DNA of 62,204 nt. Origin: an uncultured Lachnospiraceae bacterium (lineage in GTDB: Bacteria > Bacillota > Clostridia > Lachnospirales > Lachnospiraceae). Position 1 is the first letter of the stretch. Each line of letters begins with the position of its first letter. Of this stretch, positions 1-5,661 are shown in pieces. Under the pieces are notes generated by a model, which was not told where the DNA came from, did not search any database, and was given only the letters and a program-made list of their open reading frames with translations. A program made the position numbers and the translations under genes. Location: contig CAJTMC010000023.1 of assembly GCA_910577115.1 (NCBI GenBank), positions 1-62,204 on the forward strand, given 5' to 3'.

Positions 1-101
1 TATGCCAATTTGCTGCAAAATATCGAAACAGGCATAAAATCAAGTGCCTATATAAAAGTCTTACAACGGCTGGTTAAACAGTGTTGTGGTTGTTTTAATA
101 A

Positions 102-485
102 GTTGTAAAGTGGTGTAATTTAAAAAAAGTGAATGATAATCAGGGGCATGAAAAAGGGGACGAGCTGATTACGCTTACAGCTGATATTATTCAAAAAAGC
201 TTTGGAAAATTCGGAAAGTCGTATCGTATTGGCGGTGATGAATTTTGTGTGTTGATTACAGGGTTGTCGCTGCAGGAAAAATATGACGAAGGACTATGTG
301 CATTCCAACATTTAATTGATGCGGCAAACAGAACAAAGAAATATACCTTTGAGGTGCAGATTGCCAATGGTTTCTGTATTTGTGATACGCTGGAAAAAGA
401 GAAGATCGACGCGGCTGTTATGCTGGCGGATACGTTGATGTATGAAAATAAAAGCCTGTTGAAAAAAGGTTATGTCAATACATAA
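102..485 (+). pseudogene. 5'-truncated or frame-broken GGDEF (diguanylate cyclase) gene
   Basis: The reading frame encodes the C-terminal two thirds of a GGDEF domain: a NDNQGHEKGD segment (substrate/metal-binding part of the fold), then RIGGDEFCVLI carrying the GGDEF signature, then the final helix-strand region (VMLADTLMYENK). An active diguanylate cyclase makes c-di-GMP from two GTP. The expected upstream half, with the first metal-binding Asp and any sensor domain, is missing: this frame hits a stop at 99-101 and the first usable codon is GTG at 129 without a ribosome binding site. Frame 1 from the window edge is open to a stop at 106-108 and could be the frame-shifted remainder or an unrelated gene end. 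A broken gene is the best reading. A sequencing error cannot be excluded, and the left part lies outside the window. Confidence 0.6.
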
Positions 486-569
486 ATGAGAAGTAATATT
501 TTATGTAAATTTGTTACTAATTAAAGAAAATAAACAATAAAAAATATTAGAAAAATATTGCTAAAATAG

Positions 570-599
570 TTGTTTGCCCCGCTCTGTTTATGCTAGAAT
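570..599 (+). promoter_or_regulatory. Probable sigma-A promoter of the LytM-like gene
   Basis: TTGTTT at 570-575 and TAGAAT at 594-599 are separated by 18 bases, about 45 bases upstream of the GGGAGGTG ribosome binding site at 636-643. The -35 box is a weak match. Confidence 0.45.
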
Positions 600-650
600 A
601 GCACTAGGAAGACAGAAAAGTCAGAAAAAACAGACGGGAGGTGAGCATGG

Positions 651-1394
651 ATGGAAGAAAGCATAGGGAAAAACGCGCAAAAACAAAAGAATAAAAGTGT
701 CAGCTACAATGTACTTTTCATGCCTGAAGATGATACAATGGCGATGAAAACATTTTCCATCAAAATGGAAGTGTTGGTTCTGTCTTTTGCGGCTGCTGCA
801 TTTCTAATTGTAACAGCGCTCACTTATTGTTTTATTTTGGTAAGAGAGCTTGGCATTGCAAACGACAGCATTTTGGCACTCAAAGTACAAAGCGAGAAAA
901 TTATAGAGGAGAATAACCAGCTTGCATCGGAAAACGAGAAGCTTCAGGAAAAGGTGGATATTCTCAGTGATACAGTAAACGAAAAAAAAGTTCAGGAGGA
1001 ACGGCGCGAGGCAGAGCAGGCGCAGAGCTGCATGCCGTCAGGGTTTCCGCTTAGAGGAACAGCGTCGTATAATTCCAATGAGACAGAGCTTGACGGTCAG
1101 CCGATTGCTTATTTTCATGTGGTACAGGGAACAGGCGTGATTGCAACGGCAAAAGGAACGGTGTCGTCGATTGCCGGAAACAGCGGCAGTGGTTACATTG
1201 TTATGGTAGATCATGGAAATGGCTACTATTCTGTTTACAGAAACGGTTCAAAACCTAAAGTGAGTGAAGGCGACGAGGTTACAAAGGCAACGGAGCTGTT
1301 TGTGATTGAAGCAGGACATGAACGGCTGGGATATCAGATTATTGAAGAAAATACGTATATTAACCCATTAGAGTTTATGGAAACGTATGGATAA
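651..1394 (+). CDS. Membrane-anchored coiled-coil protein with degenerate LytM/M23 domain
   Basis: A 247-residue protein with a short cytoplasmic N-terminus, one membrane helix (about residues 40-65), a coiled coil (about 75-120) and a C-terminal LytM-like beta domain (about 150-240). Active M23 enzymes cut peptidoglycan peptides with a Zn bound by HxxxD and HxH. Here the segment that should carry the second His reads DHGNGYYSVYRNG, so the HxH is lost, and no HxxxD precedes GTGVIATAKGTV. It is therefore probably non-catalytic, like the LytM factors that activate amidases or bind cell-wall partners (inference from the EnvC/NlpD family). The ATG at 651 follows GGGAGGTG (636-643) by 7 bases. The gene ends in a perfect bidirectional terminator shared with yerC. 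Confidence 0.75.
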   Translation: MEESIGKNAQKQKNKSVSYNVLFMPEDDTMAMKTFSIKMEVLVLSFAAAAFLIVTALTYCFILVRELGIANDSILALKVQSEKIIEENNQLASENEKLQEKVDILSDTVNEKKVQEERREAEQAQSCMPSGFPLRGTASYNSNETELDGQPIAYFHVVQGTGVIATAKGTVSSIAGNSGSGYIVMVDHGNGYYSVYRNGSKPKVSEGDEVTKATELFVIEAGHERLGYQIIEENTYINPLEFMETYG

Positions 1395-1439
1395 AATACC
1401 GGCACATTCATAAAATGAAAATGAATGTGCCGGTATTTT
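1393..1439. terminator. Bidirectional rho-independent terminator
   Basis: A perfect 19-bp inverted repeat (1393-1411 and 1421-1439) with a 9-base loop. A-rich and T-rich ends serve both the LytM-like gene and the convergent yerC gene, and the stem overlaps the stop codons of both. Confidence 0.9.
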
Positions 1440-1731
1440 AGGGAGTTTTCCCCAGCCTTTCAAATATTAATTCATAACCGTCGCTTCCGTAATTTAAAGA
1501 ACGGTTTACACGACTTATCGTTGCGGTGGAAGCGCCTGTTTTTTCGGCAATCTCCATGTAGGTCTTATGTTCCCGCAGCATTGTGGCAACTTCAAAACGC
1601 TGTGAGAGGGAGAGAAGCTCATTTACAGTGCATAAATCTTCTAAGAAATTGTAGCATTCTTCTTTTGTTTCAAGGCACAAAAGTGCATCAATCAGATGGT
1701 CAACGGCATCGGTTTTAATTTTTTTATTCAT
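1438..1731 (-). CDS. yerC: YerC/TrpR-family DNA-binding protein
   Basis: A 97-residue protein of the TrpR/YerC superfamily. Helices at about 10-45 contain LEDLCTVNELLSLSQRFEVA, the conserved segment before the helix-turn-helix, followed by TYMEIAEKTGASTATISRVNRSL (about 57-80), a clear recognition helix. Length and order match Firmicute YerC, a small predicted repressor of poorly defined role. The ligand pocket of TrpR is not evident, so a tryptophan link should not be assumed. The ATG at 1731 is preceded on the minus strand by AGAGGAT. An 18-bp palindrome about 50 bases upstream of the start may be its own operator. The gene is monocistronic and convergent with the LytM-like gene. Confidence 0.85.
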   Translation of the reverse strand: MNKKIKTDAVDHLIDALLCLETKEECYNFLEDLCTVNELLSLSQRFEVATMLREHKTYMEIAEKTGASTATISRVNRSLNYGSDGYELIFERLGKTP

Positions 1732-1781
1732 ACGTCTATCCTCTTTAAAAGTGAATTAGGTATTTTGAGAAGTGCTTTAAT

Positions 1782-1799
1782 ACTGTAAAATTTTACAGT
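1782..1799. promoter_or_regulatory. 18-bp perfect palindrome, candidate operator
   Basis: ACTGTAAAA followed directly by its reverse complement TTTTACAGT. It overlaps a plausible minus-strand -10 region for yerC (TTGTAT, 17 bases, then TGTAAAAT on that strand) and has the symmetry expected of a dimeric regulator site. Confidence 0.5.
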
Positions 1800-1857
1800 T
1801 TTAAATATTTTAACATACAAAAGGGAAGTTGTAAACAGAAAAATCACCATAAAGGTC

Positions 1858-1886
1858 TTGATAAGTAGTTTTTAATACTATATAAT
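1858..1886 (+). promoter_or_regulatory. Sigma-A promoter for the DUF1836 gene
   Basis: TTGATA (1858-1863), a 17-base spacer and a perfect TATAAT (1881-1886). Transcription would begin near 1893, giving a leader of about 160 bases before the first start codon candidate. Confidence 0.75.
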
Positions 1887-1892
1887 GTAATG

Positions 1893-2055
1893 GGAACATT
1901 AATAATATTTGCGTGTCTTTGCGCCGACCGCAAGCCGCAAAGCGGCAAAATTCGTTGTGTGGTCGTGTGCATTGATTATGGTAAATGACAAATCCTTTTG
2001 CCGTTTACATAGCTTATCAGCAGTTAGGTAAGCAGCCGCATAACGGTGGGACGAT
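1893..2055 (+). other. Long, hairpin-rich 5' leader without a gene
   Basis: Between promoter and gene lie several short inverted repeats: CCGC-AAA-GCGG near 1931-1944, GCTTA/TAAGC near 2008-2032, and GCCGC (2035-2039) facing GCGGC (2059-2063), which would put the upstream ribosome binding site GGTGGG and the ATG at 2056 inside a loop. It fits no riboswitch class that I recognise. The rest of the gap (1732-1857) shows only the palindrome and the promoter. Confidence 0.4.
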
Positions 2056-2745
2056 ATGAGCGGCAGATTGAGAGGAAATATGGATACAAAGGATTTATTG
2101 AATAAAATAATGGAGAGTGTTGACAGTATTGGGCATATCAATGCTTCAGATATTCCGAATATTGATTTGTATATGGATCAGGTGACGACCTTTATGGATA
2201 AAAATCTTCGCAGAGGATCGCGTTATCCTGATGCAGATAAGGTGATGACCAAGACGATGATCAACAATTATGCAAAAAACGATTTGCTGCCTCCTCCTGT
2301 GAAAAAGAAGTATTCTCGGGAGCATGTGCTGGTGCTGATTTTTATCTATTACTATAAGGGGATACTCTCAATTAGTGATATTCAGACATTGTTAGCGCCT
2401 GTGACAGACAACTTTTTCCAAAAGGATGGGGGATTTGACATCGAGACGATCTATGAAGAGGTCTTTGGCATGAAGGCGGAGCAGATGGAGCGGCTCAAGG
2501 CAGATGTCATTGATAAGTATGACTGTGCAATGGGGACTTTTGAGGATGCGCCAAAAGAGAATAAGGAGTTTTTAAAACTCTTTTCGTTTATATGCGCCTT
2601 GAGCTTTGATGTCTATATGAAAAAAATGATTATAGAGCGTTTGATCGACAGTATGCGGGAAACGCGGGAAAAGGAACAGGATGCAAAGCAAAATGCAAAG
2701 CAAAATGCAAAGCAAAATGCTTGGAAAAACGGTGAAGAAAAATAG
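2056..2745 (+). CDS. DUF1836 family protein
   Basis: A 229-residue cytoplasmic protein of the Firmicute DUF1836 family, whose conserved core resembles a MerR-like winged helix-turn-helix (about 50-150 here: MTKTMINNYAKNDLLPPP followed by REHVLVLIFIYYYKGILSI). Its molecular function is not established and DNA binding is inferred from the fold. The C-terminus ends in a low-complexity tail of AKQN repeats encoded by a 12-bp tandem repeat. Two starts are possible: ATG 2056 after GGTGGG, or ATG 2080 after GAGAGG with the more natural beginning MDTKDLLNKIM. I keep the longer form with low certainty. A strong promoter lies at 1858-1886. Confidence 0.75.
   Translation: MSGRLRGNMDTKDLLNKIMESVDSIGHINASDIPNIDLYMDQVTTFMDKNLRRGSRYPDADKVMTKTMINNYAKNDLLPPPVKKKYSREHVLVLIFIYYYKGILSISDIQTLLAPVTDNFFQKDGGFDIETIYEEVFGMKAEQMERLKADVIDKYDCAMGTFEDAPKENKEFLKLFSFICALSFDVYMKKMIIERLIDSMRETREKEQDAKQNAKQNAKQNAWKNGEEK
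2680..2720 (+). repeat. 12-bp tandem repeat inside the DUF1836 gene
   Basis: The unit CAAAATGCAAAG occurs twice in full plus partial copies at each end, coding for the repeated tail AKQN. The unit is a multiple of three, so copy-number slippage would only lengthen or shorten the tail. Confidence 0.85.
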
Positions 2746-2778
2746 AAAACAGCCGATATAATTTATTAGAGGACTTGT

Positions 2779-2820
2779 AACGATTCGGCAGACGCATTTC
2801 TGCGAAGGCATTGAATCGTT
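2779..2820 (+). other. Nested hairpin between genes
   Basis: An outer arm AACGATTC (2779-2786) pairs with GAATCGTT (2813-2820) and an inner arm GCAGA (2788-2792) with TCTGC (2799-2803). No T-run follows, so it is not a classic terminator. It may be a processing or leader structure for the gene at 2854. Confidence 0.4.
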
Positions 2821-2853
2821 ATGGAGGGTAAATTTTGGGAATGGAGGGATTTT

Positions 2854-3252
2854 ATGTCAATATCAGCAATTGCAGGTTTTTCAGCACTTCGTGATTACAA
2901 AATATCGTCCATACATGGCAATCCATACAGCACATATGCCATTCAGAAAATTGGCAGAAATATGGATAACCGGCGCGGACGGGCACTTGTAATCGGTCAG
3001 GAAAAGCCGGAAGAGGATTTATATGTAAAGGATTACGGAGAGCTTTCTAAGACAAAGAGTACGGCAACAGGCGGATTTGCCGAGATGCTTCATATGCAGG
3101 AAAGCAAAGTTTCTGATGACGGACGTTCACAGCAGAATGATGATGCTTCATCAGGGTATGCAGCCTATTTGAAGGATACAATCGGTATGATGGGCTTTCA
3201 GAATGGTCTGCGGGAGAAATTAGGCGGTGCAGGATTTGCATTGTTTGAATAG
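2854..3252 (+). CDS. Uncharacterised 132-residue protein
   Basis: I do not recognise a family. The start ATG at 2854 is chosen because GGAGG lies at 2843-2847, 6 bases upstream; the ATG at 2821 overlaps a purine-rich stretch and has no site before it. The protein begins MSISAIAGFSALRDYKISS, is soluble, has no signal peptide or membrane helix, contains a polar Ser/Asp/Gln-rich middle (about 75-105) and ends in a Gly-rich stretch. The beginning resembles small secreted or structural Lachnospiraceae proteins with SISxI starts, but this is only an impression. It appears to have its own transcription unit. Confidence 0.55.
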   Translation: MSISAIAGFSALRDYKISSIHGNPYSTYAIQKIGRNMDNRRGRALVIGQEKPEEDLYVKDYGELSKTKSTATGGFAEMLHMQESKVSDDGRSQQNDDASSGYAAYLKDTIGMMGFQNGLREKLGGAGFALFE

Positions 3253-3299
3253 TTTGAATTATTTTGTAAAAAAAATAAAAAAAAGTTATTGTCAGACTA

Positions 3300-3328
3300 T
3301 TTACAAAATTATGTAAATGTGATAATAT
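3300..3328 (+). promoter_or_regulatory. Candidate promoter of a short terminated transcript
   Basis: TTTACA (3300-3305), a 17-base spacer and TAATAT (3323-3328). It lies upstream of the hairpins at 3355-3414 and the terminator at 3417-3446. Confidence 0.4.
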
Positions 3329-3334
3329 AATTCT

Positions 3335-3446
3335 TGCAAAGAGATTATGTTATCTTGACTGGGGAGTCAAATAATTGATAATTTGTGTAAAAGGGAAATG
3401 CAGTAATTTGCATTGCAAAAAGAGCCATTGGGGAATGGCTCTTTTT
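3335..3446 (+). ncRNA. Candidate structured leader or small RNA ending in a terminator
   Basis: A transcript from the promoter above would contain a TTGACT-GGGG-AGTCAA stem (3355-3370), an AATGCA/TGCATT stem (3397-3414) and a terminator hairpin (3417-3446) only about 70 bases before the L,D-transpeptidase start. This is the geometry of an attenuator or an independent sRNA. No known riboswitch consensus was recognised. Confidence 0.35.
3417..3446 (+). terminator. Rho-independent terminator
   Basis: A perfect 13-bp stem AAAAAGAGCCATT / AATGGCTCTTTTT with a GGGG tetraloop. It lies 165 bases after the previous gene and upstream of the L,D-transpeptidase gene. Confidence 0.85.
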
Positions 3447-3515
3447 GCTTGCCAAAAAATGTAAAATAGTGTAATATTAAACTTATTATGTAAATACAAA
3501 ATGGAGGATAGGGTT

Positions 3516-4373
3516 GTGAAACGAGTTTTTACATTACTGCTCGCCTTGTGTATATGGATCGGCATTTTTGATGGGGTCTGCAATTTTCAGGTGAGGGCAG
3601 AGGAGACAAAGAAGGTTTATAAGATTATGGTAAATCGTGCCGCGAACTGTGTGACAGTGTATGAGAAAGCGGAAAACGGTGATGTGATCCCTGTAAGGGC
3701 ATTTATCTGTTCATGCGGGCGCGAGGGGCATGAGACGCCGCTTGGCACGTTCCGGACAAGCAATTATTATGACTGGAGACTGATGGTGGACGGTTCCTAT
3801 GGCCATTATGCGGTGCGGTTCAACAGAGGGATTATGTTCCACTCGATACCGTATTATACGAAAAATGCGGGCGATATGGAGTGGGAGCAGTATAATCTTT
3901 TGGGACAGGCGGCATCGCTTGGTTGTGTGCGTCTGACTTGTGCGGATGCAAAGTGGATTTATGATAACTGCAAAGCCGGTACGGAGGTAACGGTCTATGA
4001 TGATGCGGAGAATCCGGGGCCGCTTGGAAGGCCGGAGGAGATTAAGCTGGCGGCGGAGAACGCTTATAAAACGTGGGATCCTACGGATACGGATATCAAT
4101 AACCCCTGGAATGCGTTCAGACCTGTTCTTCAACTGACAAATGAGAGAGGGGACGGTGTGATGTATCTGCCGGTGGGAGCGACCGTGTATGACATTTATA
4201 ATGCTTTGGCGGTGAGCACACCACAGGGAGAGGTGCGTGAATTGGGAACCTATCAGCTTAGAATGACAGGCAATTATGATTTGAACAGCGCAGGAAAGTA
4301 TGTTGCACATGTGTGCGGAACAGATGCACTCGGTGTGCGGGTTGAGCAGGATATGCTGATTTGTGTGGAATAG
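3516..4373 (+). CDS. Secreted L,D-transpeptidase (YkuD domain)
   Basis: The GTG start at 3516 is preferred because GGAGG (3503-3507) precedes it by 8 bases and the protein then begins with a clean signal peptide (KRVFTLLLALCIWIGIF, cleavage near VRAEE). The YkuD domain spans about residues 30-165. The HSIPYY His and the SLGCVRLT motif, with the catalytic Cys at about residue 137, match the active site of L,D-transpeptidases, which form 3-3 peptidoglycan crosslinks or attach proteins. The usual SHGC is SLGC here. A C-terminal domain of about 100 residues (from about 185) looks like an extracellular Ig-like module. The terminator upstream may attenuate expression. Confidence 0.85.
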   Translation: MKRVFTLLLALCIWIGIFDGVCNFQVRAEETKKVYKIMVNRAANCVTVYEKAENGDVIPVRAFICSCGREGHETPLGTFRTSNYYDWRLMVDGSYGHYAVRFNRGIMFHSIPYYTKNAGDMEWEQYNLLGQAASLGCVRLTCADAKWIYDNCKAGTEVTVYDDAENPGPLGRPEEIKLAAENAYKTWDPTDTDINNPWNAFRPVLQLTNERGDGVMYLPVGATVYDIYNALAVSTPQGEVRELGTYQLRMTGNYDLNSAGKYVAHVCGTDALGVRVEQDMLICVE

Positions 4374-4444
4374 TGCTTTTTGCAGAAAGCGCGCGCCAAA
4401 GCAGATGCCTTTGGCGGCGCAAAACGCTGCGGAATTTGCATTTT

Positions 4445-5476
4445 TTAGGGTTTTGCCTGATTTGAGAAGGTATTGTCCACAAGGGTTTCGTAGGGGACAT
4501 ATTCTTCCAGCTCGCCGGCTTCCATTAGAATATTCTGTAGAAGCATAAAGCTGTCTTGGGAGTACACAAGGTCGTTTTTCCATGTGTCCTGTGATTGGTA
4601 GCGGTTTACAATTGTGGTAATGGTAGCGAGCTCTGTTTCGGGGAACTGCGGTTGGATAACAGACGCGATTTCCTCGGCAGAGTGGCTTGCTACGTAGTCC
4701 ATGCCCTTTTGCAATGCCTTTGTAAAGGAAAGAATGGTATCTGGGTTTTTCTCAAGATAGCTTTTCTTGGCGCTGAATGCCGTATAGGGCACATATCCGG
4801 AATCCACACCGAGGGAGGCGACAATATAGCCTTTTCCCTGTGCCTCAAGCGAGGTCGCGTGCGGTTCAAACTCTACGGTAAAGTCGGCATATCCGGCATC
4901 GCCTTCCTTTGCGCCTGCAAACGCTGCCGCAGTGGAACCAAAGTCAATGCTTGTATCTATGGTCAGATCGTTATCCGGATCAATTTGGTTCATTTTTAGA
5001 ATGTATTCAAATACCATTTGAGGCATTCCGCCTTTTCTGCCGCCGAGAACATAAGTGCCCTTTAACATATCCCAATTAAAATCGTCAATGGGAGTGCGGC
5101 TCACAAGGAAATTCCCCGCGCGCTGTGTCAGCTGTGCGAAATTTACGGCGTAATCTTCCGCACCCTGCAGATAGGTGTATACAGAGGCTTCGCTTCCCAT
5201 AAAACCAATGTCTGCTTCTCCTGTGAGGAGCGCAGTCATTGTCTTGTCAGCGCCATAGCCTGTCACAAGTTCAAGGTCTATGCCCTCATCGGCAAAATAC
5301 CCTTCTTCAATGGCAACGTACATCGGAGCATAAAAAATAGAATGTGCAACTTCGTTTAAGGTTACTTTGGTAAGACCGGAAACACCGGCAGTATCTTTTT
5401 TGCCGCAGCCGCCGGCAAGCATCGTGATCAGAAGCACTACTGTCAAAAGGATAGAGCATAGTTTACGGTTTTTCAT
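4445..5476 (-). CDS. Orphan ABC-type substrate-binding lipoprotein (NMT1/ThiY-like)
   Basis: Starting at ATG 5476 (GAGG just upstream), the protein has a lipoprotein signal peptide with lipobox LAGGC and then a type-2 periplasmic-binding fold of the NMT1/SsuA/ThiY class: LNEVAHSIFYAPMYVAIEEGYF, GEADIGFMG and a late FTKALQKGMDYVAS segment are typical. Relatives bind thiamine-pyrimidine precursors, sulfonates or other small organic ligands; the ligand here cannot be read from sequence. No ATPase or permease gene lies nearby on either strand, so the transporter must be elsewhere or the protein serves as a sensor. The gene is convergent with the L,D-transpeptidase. The 71-bp gap holds a GCCAAAG/CTTTGGC stem near 4395-4415 that may help terminate. 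Confidence 0.8.
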   Translation of the reverse strand: MKNRKLCSILLTVVLLITMLAGGCGKKDTAGVSGLTKVTLNEVAHSIFYAPMYVAIEEGYFADEGIDLELVTGYGADKTMTALLTGEADIGFMGSEASVYTYLQGAEDYAVNFAQLTQRAGNFLVSRTPIDDFNWDMLKGTYVLGGRKGGMPQMVFEYILKMNQIDPDNDLTIDTSIDFGSTAAAFAGAKEGDAGYADFTVEFEPHATSLEAQGKGYIVASLGVDSGYVPYTAFSAKKSYLEKNPDTILSFTKALQKGMDYVASHSAEEIASVIQPQFPETELATITTIVNRYQSQDTWKNDLVYSQDSFMLLQNILMEAGELEEYVPYETLVDNTFSNQAKP

Positions 5477-5545
5477 AATAAATCCTCTAATGACTGTTTT
5501 GATTATCATATGCGCAAAATGGAATAATGTGATTGGAGAAAGGCA

Positions 5546-5574
5546 TTGAAACGGCGTGGTTTAAATGGTATAAT
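5546..5574 (+). promoter_or_regulatory. Sigma-A promoter of pcrA
   Basis: TTGAAA (5546-5551), a 17-base spacer and a perfect TATAAT (5569-5574), about 88 bases before the pcrA start. Confidence 0.75.
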
Positions 5575-5661
5575 TGCCAATGGCATATAAATGAAGGGCT
5601 GGGAAAATTAATTTGATAACAAGTGATATTTATTTACGTTTCAGTAGAAAGGATAAAATGG

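Noticed and set aside
2680..2720. CRISPR-like or other functional repeat
   Set aside because: A 12-bp unit without spacers inside a reading frame; it is an ordinary tandem repeat coding for a low-complexity tail.
3711..4583. Long minus-strand frame opposite the L,D-transpeptidase
   Set aside because: The plus strand encodes a clear signal peptide and YkuD domain; the antisense product has no recognisable domain and is rich in Arg, Ile and His.
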